Source: an uncultured Bacteroidota bacterium (GTDB lineage Bacteria > Bacteroidota > Bacteroidia > Chitinophagales > Chitinophagaceae). Taken from it: a stretch of DNA of 9,246 bases. The DNA lies in the NCBI GenBank assembly GCA_903825065.1, contig CAIJZG010000291.1, forward strand, positions 1 through 9,246, in the 5' to 3' direction. Shown here piece by piece: positions 1 to 5,492 of this stretch. How positions within the stretch are numbered: the stretch's first letter is position 1; each line of letters opens with the position of its first letter. The notes under the pieces were generated by a model. The model had not been told where the DNA came from. It searched no databases and saw only the letters and a program-made list of their open reading frames with translations. The position numbers and the translations under genes are program-made.

Positions 1-357
1 AGTAGTTAAACTTGTATGTAAAGTATTAATGGTAATGTTATTATTTAAAGTACTTCCAGAAGCATCTACAAAAGAATAAGCACTAGATGCATTTCCAAAT
101 CTATCAGCAACCAATGTAGCACCATGAACAACACCATCATTTGCATTACCAGAAGCATCTACTGCATTTCCAGAAAATGTATAATAAGCCAATAAACCTT
201 GTTTAATAGATTCAGAAGTTACCGCTGTAGAAACACCAAAACTGGTATTATTCGTATTGTTATTAGCTGTACTTGTTGAAGATGAAGTCACATCGATTTG
301 CTTTTGGCAAGAAGTAAAAACTAAACCAATAATTGCTGCAAATAAGATCCTTTTCAT
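1..357 (-). CDS. Lipoprotein with LamG/concanavalin-like domain, C-terminus outside window (partial)
   Basis: The reading frame is open from an ATG at 357 down to base 1, giving 119 residues with the C-terminus beyond the window. The protein starts MKRILFAAIIGLVFTSCQ: two basic residues, a hydrophobic core and a lipobox-like FTSC with the cysteine at residue 17, so a lipid-anchored envelope protein is likely. A Ser/Thr/Asn-rich linker (about residues 23-45) follows, then GLLAYYTFSGNAVDASGN and, further on, DRFGNASSAYSF. This pattern is the usual opening of LamG/concanavalin-A-like domains (PF13385 type) in secreted Bacteroidota proteins, which often bind or cleave glycans. A 14-bp stretch coding for VDASG occurs twice (56-69 and 149-162). 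No partner gene lies close upstream; the aminotransferase stop is 213 bp away. A carbohydrate-related role is inferred from the fold only, and the substrate is unknown. The frame and lipoprotein call are firm; the domain call is likely. Confidence 0.8.
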   Translation of the reverse strand, partial: MKRILFAAIIGLVFTSCQKQIDVTSSSTSTANNNTNNTSFGVSTAVTSESIKQGLLAYYTFSGNAVDASGNANDGVVHGATLVADRFGNASSAYSFVDASGSTLNNNITINTLHTSLTT

Positions 358-422
358 ACATGTTTATTTATATGTAAAAGAACCCCATTTTACTAGCCTA
401 AGAAATACCAACCCTTTTGTAT

Positions 423-510
423 TTAATGACTATTTTGTTATATTAAATGACGATTTAATTATAATTTTGGTTAATTTAGACCTAAATGCCGATTTAAGAG
501 CATCATTTAG
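423..510. repeat. Cluster of short AT-rich quasi-palindromic repeats upstream of the LamG lipoprotein gene
   Basis: In the 213-bp gap between the aminotransferase stop and the lipoprotein start, TAAATGACGATTTAA (444-458) and TAAATGCCGATTTAA (483-497) differ at one of 15 bases. Each is a near palindrome (TAAAT-N4-ATTTA; the first extends to TTAAAT-N4-ATTTAA). A weaker copy starts at 423, 21 bp before the first. CTAAATG (482-488) also pairs with CATTTAG (504-510). They could be operator half-sites for the lipoprotein gene, but AT-rich DNA makes such patterns by chance. Elsewhere in the gap, minus-strand T-runs (551-565) follow the aminotransferase stop without a clear stem, and I see no convincing promoter. 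Confidence 0.35.
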
Positions 511-570
511 TAGGTATTTTCTAATCCCAAATTTTGTCTGATAAAAGTCAAAAAAATATAAAAAATCTGT

Positions 571-1725
571 TTAATGAAAACCTAGTTCAACTAATGCATC
601 ATATAATTGATTCAAATCGTTCTGGTCATTAAAACCCTGAATCGAATATCTTAAATAAGAATTTCCTTCATGATTTAGAACAGGCACTTGAATTCGATAC
701 TCATAATATAATATGTCATGTAACTTTTCGGGATTTTGTATATTAAGAGGTATTGAAAATAATTGTGCTATAAAATCATCCGAAATGGCTGTTAAGGGTT
801 GTGTACCCATCAATTCGCAAAACCGGTTTGCATTGCTTTGAGTTAGATGCCTACTATCTTCACTTACTTTCTTCCAATTGAATGCCCTCATAAAATCAAT
901 AGCAGCAGGAATAGTTAAAAAAGCTGAATAATCTCGGGTACCTTGAAATTGATGATGATCTAAAAAGATGGAATGCGATGGCTTAATACTTTTATAACCC
1001 CAGCTGATGATTAATGGATCAAATAAATGTTGAAGACTATTTCTTACATATAAAAAGGAAGATCCCTTTGGTGTTAACATCCATTTATGGCAGGCACCAG
1101 TATAAATATCAGCACCGAGCAACCTTAGATCTATAGGTAGCTGACCAGGAGCATGTGCGCCATCTACATATATTAATATCCCTAGTTGATTTGCGATGGC
1201 ACAAATTTCTTCAATCGGAAGTCTTATACCAGTTGAACTGGTGAGATGACTCACGAATATCAATTTGGTATTCTTATTTATGCCTTTTAAAAATTGGTCT
1301 AAAAAATCTTCTTTGCTTTTAAGAGGGAATTGAATATCAATTCTTTTATAAGTAGCTCCATTTTGTTCGCAATAGTATTTCCAAGTTTTATCGCAGGGGC
1401 CATATTCTAAATTGGTGGTTAATACTTCATCCCCTGCTTTGATTTGAAAGCTTTTAGCTATTAAATTAACTGCGTATGAAGGACTTGTAACATACACTAT
1501 ATCATCAGCAGAACAATTTAAATAATTGCCCAGTGACTCCCTCGATTTCTTGATATAGGCCGGACCTAATTCATTAATAAATAAAGTAGGCTCTTCTTCT
1601 AATTCCCGTTGAAAATTTTGATAAACATCAAAAACAGGTTTAGGACAGGCACCATAGGCACCAAAATTTAAATAAGTAATATTTTTGTTTAAGAGAAATT
1701 GTTCTTTTAAAAGTTGGGAGCTCAT
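571..1725 (-). CDS. PLP-dependent class V aminotransferase-family protein (isopenicillin-N epimerase/cysteine desulfurase-like)
   Basis: This 384-residue protein has the layout of the aminotransferase class V fold (PF00266), the fold type I PLP enzymes that include cysteine desulfurases, kynureninase and CefD-like epimerases. Visible landmarks are N20-FGAYGACP near the start (substrate entry loop), TSPSYAVN at 80-87 (phosphate-binding region), SHLTSSTG at 159-166, YVDGAHAPGQ at 186-195 (Asp188 for the pyridine nitrogen, His191), ACHKWM at 211-216 with Lys214 as the Schiff-base lysine, GTRDYS at 262-267, and Arg359 in YLRYS as the likely carboxylate-binding arginine. Length is normal and no key residue is missing. 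No signal peptide is seen, so it is cytoplasmic. The start at 1725 lies 11 nt after the stop of the upstream gene, so the two are probably co-transcribed. Lack of a cysteine-bearing desulfurase loop argues against IscS/SufS. The substrate cannot be told from sequence. Confidence 0.88.
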   Translation of the reverse strand: MSSQLLKEQFLLNKNITYLNFGAYGACPKPVFDVYQNFQRELEEEPTLFINELGPAYIKKSRESLGNYLNCSADDIVYVTSPSYAVNLIAKSFQIKAGDEVLTTNLEYGPCDKTWKYYCEQNGATYKRIDIQFPLKSKEDFLDQFLKGINKNTKLIFVSHLTSSTGIRLPIEEICAIANQLGILIYVDGAHAPGQLPIDLRLLGADIYTGACHKWMLTPKGSSFLYVRNSLQHLFDPLIISWGYKSIKPSHSIFLDHHQFQGTRDYSAFLTIPAAIDFMRAFNWKKVSEDSRHLTQSNANRFCELMGTQPLTAISDDFIAQLFSIPLNIQNPEKLHDILYYEYRIQVPVLNHEGNSYLRYSIQGFNDQNDLNQLYDALVELGFH

Positions 1726-1736
1726 AAATTCACTTT

Positions 1737-2093
1737 TTATTTTAAAAAATCTCCTTTTACTCTTAATCCTGCTTCATCATCCACTACTTTTTTCATCAAT
1801 TTTTTTAAGCCTTTGGGTAATTGTTCAGACTCCTCAAAGCTAAGTGGGTGAATAATCTCATGAAATTCATCTTCATCATCATAATAGCCAAGATATAAAT
1901 CATATATACCATTTAAATGCAATCGAATAGAGATTTCTAAATCTTCTTCATATTGATGCATACTAATGATTGACCACTGATCAGCTTCTAAAAAATCAAA
2001 ATGAATTTCAATAGAATCTTGTGTCAACACATGTCCTAAAAATTGATCGATTAGTTTTCCAGCATGATTTGTTACAAGGTCTTGATAGTTCAT
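1737..2093 (-). CDS. Unrecognised acidic protein, 118 residues
   Basis: I do not recognise this protein. The frame can be opened from a TTG at 2126, but I chose the ATG at 2093 (MNYQDLVTNH...), because the TTG sits 4 bp from a palindromic site and would leave no room for a leader. The 118-residue product is soluble-looking, with no signal peptide or membrane segment. It has alternating hydrophobic stretches suggesting beta strands (about 27-35, 40-46, 52-60, 63-70), a strongly acidic loop YYDDEDEFHE (70-79), and a C-terminal helix rich in lysine (LPKGLKKLMKKVVDDE). It may belong to a small family restricted to Bacteroidota, but that is a guess. It is the first gene of a two-gene minus-strand unit with the aminotransferase 11 nt downstream, so it may be an accessory to that enzyme. 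Its codon use resembles its neighbours. Confidence 0.7.
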   Translation of the reverse strand: MNYQDLVTNHAGKLIDQFLGHVLTQDSIEIHFDFLEADQWSIISMHQYEEDLEISIRLHLNGIYDLYLGYYDDEDEFHEIIHPLSFEESEQLPKGLKKLMKKVVDDEAGLRVKGDFLK

Positions 2094-2130
2094 AAATTGA
2101 TTTTGGGCAAATAAACAACTTTTCAATGAG

Positions 2131-2150
2131 CTTTGTTAAATGTGACAAAG
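2131..2150. promoter_or_regulatory. Palindromic CRP/FNR-like operator candidate in a divergent intergenic region
   Basis: CTTTGTTAAATGTGACAAAG is a 20-bp palindrome in which 8 of 10 symmetric pairs match, with perfect 6-bp outer arms (CTTTGT/ACAAAG). The core TTGTTA-N4-TGACAA has the size and shape of sites bound by CRP/FNR-superfamily regulators (FNR: TTGAT-N4-ATCAA). It lies between the divergent 118-residue gene (ATG at 2093) and the DUF2892/DUF6132/thioredoxin trio. Plus-strand -7-like elements are TACTTTTA (2153-2160; 7/8 match, 17 bp after TTTG at 2132-2135, so the palindrome would cover the -33 box) and TAAATTTG (2178-2185; 8/8 match, no -33 box seen). The regulator family is inferred from the motif only. 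Confidence 0.5.
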
Positions 2151-2190
2151 GTTACTTTTAAAGGTTATTGAGATGTGTAAATTTGTAATT

Positions 2191-2430
2191 ATGAAAAATA
2201 TTCTTTCGAATTGGAATTTTATGCGTGCGCTTAGATTGCTTTTAGGAGTGATAATTATTGTACAAGGATATCAAGCAAATGAATGGATGTATGCAATGGC
2301 AGGTGTTCTATTATCAAGTATGGCAATTGCAAATATTGGTTGTTGTGGAGTAGGTGGATGTAATGTTCCCTTTAAAAAAGATATTTCTAAATCTAACCCT
2401 CAAGAAATTAGTTATGAAGAAATTCATTAA
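2191..2430 (+). CDS. DUF2892/YgaP-type small inner-membrane protein
   Basis: This is a 79-residue protein from the ATG at 2191 (MKNILSNWNFMRALRLLLGV). An in-frame ATG at 2173 would add six residues (MCKFVI), but it lies inside or just after the likely promoter, so the later start is preferred. There are two hydrophobic segments, about residues 14-27 (LLLGVIIIVQGYQA) and 32-50 (WMYAMAGVLLSSMAIANIG). The arginine before the first helix and a cysteine cluster CCGVGGC just after the second match the DUF2892 family, the membrane part of the YgaP rhodanese. The polar tail ends EEIH. In that family the module often accompanies rhodanese, thioredoxin or persulfide-handling genes; here no rhodanese is fused or adjacent. 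The next gene starts inside its last 17 bases, so translation is probably coupled. A role in sulfur or thiol redox chemistry at the inner membrane is inferred, not shown. Confidence 0.78.
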   Translation: MKNILSNWNFMRALRLLLGVIIIVQGYQANEWMYAMAGVLLSSMAIANIGCCGVGGCNVPFKKDISKSNPQEISYEEIH

Positions 2431-2620
2431 TAAACAATGGCTTTATATTTTAGGAGCTTTTATTGGTGCCATTAGTGGTTATATGTATTGGAAATTGATA
2501 GGATGCAGTTCCGGAACTTGTATGATCACATCATCCCCAATTAGAAGTACGCTCTATTTTGCTTTAATGGGTGCTTTATTTTTTGGCATTTTTAAAAAGG
2601 AACAACATGCAGAAGAATAA
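2414..2620 (+). CDS. DUF6132-like small membrane protein with CxxxxC motif
   Basis: This is a 68-residue protein from the ATG at 2414. A longer frame opens at 2354 inside the previous gene, but only the shorter start gives a sensible membrane protein: MKKFINKQWLYILGAFIGAI and so on. It has two transmembrane segments (about 9-28 and 45-60) joined by a short loop carrying CSSGTC (Cys31, Cys36) and the phrase TSSPIRSTLY. This arrangement matches my memory of DUF6132, a small family found mainly in Bacteroidota. The tail (KKEQHAEE) is charged. The gene overlaps the preceding one by 17 bp and the following thioredoxin by 14 bp, so all three are one transcript and probably produced together. The loop cysteines could be a redox pair served by the thioredoxin, or a metal site. 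Both are inference, and the function is unknown. Confidence 0.72.
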   Translation: MKKFINKQWLYILGAFIGAISGYMYWKLIGCSSGTCMITSSPIRSTLYFALMGALFFGIFKKEQHAEE

Positions 2621-2924
2621 CAGTTTTCAGGAATTAATAGAAGGAGAAACACCAGTTTTAGTGGACTTTTCTGCAGAATGGTGTGGACCTTGCAAAATGA
2701 TGGCTCCAATACTAAAAGAGCTTAAAGTAGAAGTAAAGGAATCCGTGAAAATTATTAAAATAGATGTAGACAAGAGTCCTCAGGCTGCCAGTGTATATCA
2801 AGTACAAAGTGTACCTACACTCATATTATTTCAAAAAGGTCAAATACTTTGGAGAAAATCGGGAGTTACCAGTGCAAAAGAATTAGTAAAAGTTATTACT
2901 GAAAAAAAAATAAAACCCGGATAA
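2607..2924 (+). CDS. Thioredoxin family protein
   Basis: A 105-residue single-domain thioredoxin, close to the usual 105-110. It shows VLVDFSAEWCGPCKMMAPIL (about 17-35) with the active-site pair Cys26/Cys29 in WCGPC, KIDVDKSP (51-58), the cis-proline loop QSVPTLILF with Pro70, and a glycine turn before the last helix. There is no signal peptide, so it acts as a cytoplasmic dithiol reductase. The start at 2607 is preferred over the upstream in-frame ATG at 2571 because an unusually good Shine-Dalgarno (AAGGAA, 2597-2602) sits 4 nt before it, and the longer form would only add residues translated from inside the previous gene. It overlaps the DUF6132 gene by 14 bp. Its last codons and stop are part of the terminator hairpin. 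This is probably a specialised thioredoxin serving the two membrane proteins rather than the main cellular trxA, which is inferred from context. Confidence 0.92.
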   Translation: MQKNNSFQELIEGETPVLVDFSAEWCGPCKMMAPILKELKVEVKESVKIIKIDVDKSPQAASVYQVQSVPTLILFQKGQILWRKSGVTSAKELVKVITEKKIKPG

Positions 2925-2936
2925 CCCGGGTTTTAT
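2910..2936. terminator. Shared hairpin terminator between convergent thioredoxin gene and ndk
   Basis: ATAAAACCCGG (2910-2920) pairs perfectly with CCGGGTTTTAT (2926-2936) around a 5-nt loop: an 11-bp stem that is one of the few GC-rich spots in the window. Reading plus, the stem itself ends in TTTTAT; reading minus, it runs into the T-run complementary to the A-run at 2902-2910. It can therefore serve both the thioredoxin operon and ndk. The thioredoxin stop codon (2922-2924) is in the loop, and the ndk stop begins at 2941. Confidence 0.88.
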
Positions 2937-2940
2937 GATA

Positions 2941-3357
2941 TTAGAATCTTTCAAGTTTCGAAAAGAAAAAATCACCCTCAATCGCGGCGTTTTCATCACT
3001 ATCACTCCCATGAACCGCATTTTCTCCAATAGAAGCAGCATATAATTTACGGATAGTTCCTTCTGCTGCTTGGGCAGGATTGGTTGCTCCAATTAATTCT
3101 CTGAAATCTGCAACAGCATTTTCTTTTTCTAAAATAGCAGCTACAATAGGGCCGCTAATCATAAAATCAACTAATTCCTGAAAAAATGGACGGGCTCTAT
3201 GAATATCATAGAATAAACCAGCTTGTTCTTCAGAAAGTTGAATCCATTTCATTGCTTTCACTTTAAAACCAGCTTTAATAATTTGGTCTAAAATAGCACC
3301 AGTATAACCTTTTGAGGTAGCATCTGGTTTAATCATGGTAAATGTTCTATTGCTCAT
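2941..3357 (-). CDS. ndk: Nucleoside diphosphate kinase
   Basis: A 138-residue protein of standard length for bacterial Ndk, which transfers the gamma phosphate between nucleoside triphosphates and diphosphates through a phosphohistidine. Family landmarks are all present: [10 protein letters not shown] at 4-13 with Lys10, [10 protein letters not shown] at 50-59 (the Y..H..RPFF signature with Arg56), the SGP motif at 68-70, and the catalytic block NAVHGSDS at 113-120 with His116 as the phosphorylated residue. There is no signal peptide, so it is cytoplasmic. The start ATG at 3357 directly precedes [11 protein letters not shown], the normal N-terminus, and a -7-like box lies just upstream. It is a single-gene unit, convergent with the thioredoxin gene (16 bp between stops, shared terminator) and divergent from the NrnA-like phosphoesterase, another nucleotide-turnover gene. 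Nothing is unusual in the sequence. Confidence 0.97.
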   Translation of the reverse strand: MSNRTFTMIKPDATSKGYTGAILDQIIKAGFKVKAMKWIQLSEEQAGLFYDIHRARPFFQELVDFMISGPIVAAILEKENAVADFRELIGATNPAQAAEGTIRKLYAASIGENAVHGSDSDENAAIEGDFFFSKLERF

Positions 3358-3375
3358 AAATTAAAATTTCGGCTG

Positions 3376-3383
3376 CAAAACTA
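3376..3383 (-). promoter_or_regulatory. Candidate -7 element for ndk
   Basis: On the minus strand TAGTTTTG, followed by C, matches the Bacteroidota -7 consensus TAnnTTTG at all defined positions. It lies 18 bp before the ndk ATG, predicting a leader of roughly a dozen bases. No TTG is seen about 20 bp upstream, so only half of the promoter is supported. Confidence 0.45.
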
Positions 3384-3444
3384 CACATTTATTGCTGTTT
3401 TTGATGGATGAAATGCTTTGTTTTTGTTATTTCTGTTAAATTGA

Positions 3445-3476
3445 TTTGATATAATAACTAGGATACTGCAATTTTG
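3445..3476 (+). promoter_or_regulatory. Bacteroidota-type promoter for the phosphoesterase-FKBP operon
   Basis: TTTG (3445-3448), a 20-bp spacer and CAATTTTG (3469-3476; 7 of 8 against TAnnTTTG, followed by C as is common) form a full sigma-ABfr-type promoter. The predicted start of transcription is near 3482, only about five bases before the ATG at 3487, so the mRNA may be nearly leaderless or another start may be used. Confidence 0.5.
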
Positions 3477-3486
3477 CGCCCATTAT

Positions 3487-4494
3487 ATGCAAAGCATCTC
3501 TTTATTCTATCCAGAACTCAATACACCTAGCAAAGCGGTGATTACAATGCACCAAAAGCCTGATGGTGATGCCATGGGTTCTGCACTAGGATTATATCAT
3601 TTTTTGATTGCCTTAGGGCATCAAGTTCAAGTGATTTCACCAACAAATTGGGCTGATTTTCTAGATTGGATGCCCGGAGTTGATAAAGTAATGGATTTTG
3701 AAAAAAATCGTGAAAAAGCTAAAAAGATACTTGATGAGGCAGATTGGCTATTTTGTTTGGATTTTAATGTATTACATAGAACTAAAAATCTTGAGAAATA
3801 TCTGATTGAAGCAACCTGTACCAAGATACTAATTGATCATCATGAACAACCTCAGGAAGAAGCATTTAACTTTGGTATCAGCAAAACCAATAAAAGTTCT
3901 ACCTGTGAAATGGTCTATGATTTTATTGTGGATTCCGGACATGGTGCATTATTGAATTTAGCAATGGCGGAAAGTATTTACACAGGTTTGATGACTGATA
4001 CGGGTTCGTTTAGATTTCCCGCAACCAGTGCATCGGTTCACCGTGTAATTGCTCATTTGAAAGATTTAGGATTAGAACATACCAAAGTGCATGAGCATTT
4101 GTATGATAATTTTTTAGAAAACAGATTGCGTTTTATTGGATTTGCCTTAATGAACAGAATGGAAGTACTGTATGAATATAACACTGCATTAATGTACATT
4201 CAACATGCTGATCTGCATAGATATGATATTAGAACTGGAGATACAGAAGGATTAGTCAACTATTTATTAACCATCCAAGGAATTAAATTTGGAGCTTTAG
4301 TAATTGATAGGGATGAAGAAAGAAAATGGAGTTTTAGGAGCAAGGGTAATTTTGATGTAAATTCCTTTGCACGAAATAATTTCGAAGGAGGAGGGCATGT
4401 AAATGCATCGGGAGGAAGAAGCAGTGATAGCTTAGATGCAACAGTTAATAAGTTTAAACAAGTATTAAAAGAGTATAAAAATCAACTTAAATAA
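3487..4494 (+). CDS. DHH-family phosphoesterase, NrnA-type oligoribonuclease/pAp phosphatase
   Basis: This 335-residue protein has the DHH-DHHA1 layout of NrnA, which degrades very short RNA oligonucleotides and dephosphorylates 3'-phosphoadenosine 5'-phosphate. The metal ligands are visible in order: HQKPDGDAMGS at 22-32 (His22, Asp26, Asp28), Asp92 in CLDFN, the name-giving IDHHE at 116-120, and MTDTGSFRF at 169-177 with Asp171. The C-terminal DHHA1 substrate-binding part ends with FEGGGHVNASGGR (299-311), the glycine-rich signature of NrnA/RecJ relatives. Length is that of NrnA (about 310-340), far shorter than RecJ, and there is no GGDEF or membrane segment as in GdpP. The product is cytoplasmic. 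The FKBP gene begins 3 nt after its stop, so the two are co-transcribed though functionally unrelated on their face. Bacteroidota generally lack an Orn-type enzyme, so this may be an essential nanoRNase; that is inference. Confidence 0.92.
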   Translation: MQSISLFYPELNTPSKAVITMHQKPDGDAMGSALGLYHFLIALGHQVQVISPTNWADFLDWMPGVDKVMDFEKNREKAKKILDEADWLFCLDFNVLHRTKNLEKYLIEATCTKILIDHHEQPQEEAFNFGISKTNKSSTCEMVYDFIVDSGHGALLNLAMAESIYTGLMTDTGSFRFPATSASVHRVIAHLKDLGLEHTKVHEHLYDNFLENRLRFIGFALMNRMEVLYEYNTALMYIQHADLHRYDIRTGDTEGLVNYLLTIQGIKFGALVIDRDEERKWSFRSKGNFDVNSFARNNFEGGGHVNASGGRSSDSLDATVNKFKQVLKEYKNQLK

Positions 4495-4497
4495 AAA

Positions 4498-5436
4498 ATG
4501 AAAAACACCATCAAGCTTTTACTAGCGATTGTATTGTTTGCAAGCTGTAATCAATATGAAAAAACACCATCAGGTCTTGCATATAAAATCACAAAAGGTA
4601 CTGGCAAGGACAAATTGAAAAATGGTGATGCCATTAAACTTAATATCGAGTATAAATTATCTGCTAAAGATTCAATTTTGAGCAGTTCTTATGGTCATAT
4701 TCCTGTTTATTTTGTTTTAGATACCTCACACTTAGGAAAATATAATTTTACTGAATTATTGACTTCATCAGCAGTAGGGGATAAGATTGAATTTCGTTTG
4801 AGTGTTGATACTTTAAAGAAACTTGGGATGATTGAATATAATACCATTTTCCACAAAGGAGAATTTGTGAATGGTAAAGTAGATATCATTTCTTCATTTA
4901 AAGGGCAACCAGAAATGATGGAAGATTATACCAAAGAATCTGTTGCAGAAAAAAATAAAGAGTTGGATGTTTTAAACGCTTATGCAAAAAAGAATAATAT
5001 TAAAACTGTTTCTACTCCTGCAGGGGTTCTTGTAGAAGTTCAAAATGAAGGAACTGGTCCAAAAGCTGATTCTGGTATGTTAGCAATCGTTTTATACAGA
5101 GGTACCTTTGTAGATGGCAAAGCTGCTTTCGATTCTAATATGTTAAATGGTAAACCAACTTCTGCTATGCCATTTAAAGTTCCTATAGGTGCTAATGCAG
5201 TTATTAAAGGTTGGGACGAAGGTTTACGTTTATTTGGTAAAGGGGGTAAAGGTCGCTTGTTGATTCCTGCTATGTTGGCTTATGGCCCACAAGGTTCAGC
5301 ACCAGTTATTCCTGCTTATTCTAATTTAGTTTTCGATGTTGAAATTACTGATGTAACAGTAGCTCCTCCTCCCGCTCCTAGACAAGGAATGCCTATTTTA
5401 CAAGGTCAGCCTCAAGGCAATCCACATCAACAATAA
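4498..5436 (+). CDS. FKBP-type peptidyl-prolyl cis-trans isomerase lipoprotein with two FKBP-like domains
   Basis: A 312-residue envelope protein. The N-terminus MKNTIKLLLAIVLFASC is a lipoprotein signal with the lipidated Cys17. An N-terminal FKBP-like part (about 25-135, SGLAYKITKGTGKDKLKNGD) keeps the fold pattern but lacks the central GWD/E and the tyrosine of the active site, so it is probably a degenerate, non-catalytic copy. A linker helix (about 140-167) rich in Glu/Lys leads to a canonical FKBP domain (about 172-285): YRGTFVDGKAAFDSN (200-214), VIKGWDEGLRLF (235-246), LLIPAMLAYG (254-263) with Tyr262, IP (271-272) and LVFDVEITDV (277-286). A proline/glutamine-rich tail (290-312) follows. 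It should assist folding of periplasmic or surface proteins. It starts 3 nt after the phosphoesterase stop and ends before a terminator. Confidence 0.93.
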   Translation: MKNTIKLLLAIVLFASCNQYEKTPSGLAYKITKGTGKDKLKNGDAIKLNIEYKLSAKDSILSSSYGHIPVYFVLDTSHLGKYNFTELLTSSAVGDKIEFRLSVDTLKKLGMIEYNTIFHKGEFVNGKVDIISSFKGQPEMMEDYTKESVAEKNKELDVLNAYAKKNNIKTVSTPAGVLVEVQNEGTGPKADSGMLAIVLYRGTFVDGKAAFDSNMLNGKPTSAMPFKVPIGANAVIKGWDEGLRLFGKGGKGRLLIPAMLAYGPQGSAPVIPAYSNLVFDVEITDVTVAPPPAPRQGMPILQGQPQGNPHQQ

Positions 5437-5455
5437 AAGTTTAATTAATTTATAC

Positions 5456-5492
5456 AAAGCCGACTCATAATCTGGGACGGCTTTATTTTTTT
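5456..5492 (+). terminator. Rho-independent terminator of the phosphoesterase-FKBP operon
   Basis: AAAGCCG (5456-5462) pairs with CGGCTTT (5478-5484). After an A-A mismatch the stem continues with C-G, T-G and C-G pairs (5464-5466 with 5474-5476) around a 7-nt loop. A T-rich tract TTTATTTTTTTA follows, as expected for plus-strand termination. The folP stop codon (5483-5485 on the minus strand) lies in the right arm and tail. In the minus direction the trailing sequence is less T-rich, so termination of folP here is less certain. Confidence 0.85.

Noticed and set aside
56..162. Direct 14-bp repeat (56-69 and 149-162)
   Set aside because: Both copies encode VDASG within the LamG-like domain in the same frame; re-use of a protein motif explains it.
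257..541. Plus-strand 94-residue open frame
   Set aside because: It runs antisense to the lipoprotein gene start and its promoter region, shows no domain or start signal, and its composition looks like translated AT-rich non-coding DNA.
2094..2126. Eleven-residue N-terminal extension of the unknown acidic protein from a TTG codon
   Set aside because: TTG start, no ribosome site, and only 4 bp from the palindrome; the ATG at 2093 fits better.
2883..3092. Minus-strand 69-residue open frame
   Set aside because: It lies in another frame of ndk and runs through the terminator; ndk explains the region fully.
3627..3824. Minus-strand 65-residue open frame inside the phosphoesterase gene
   Set aside because: Shadow of the NrnA-like gene; no start signal and no recognisable protein features.
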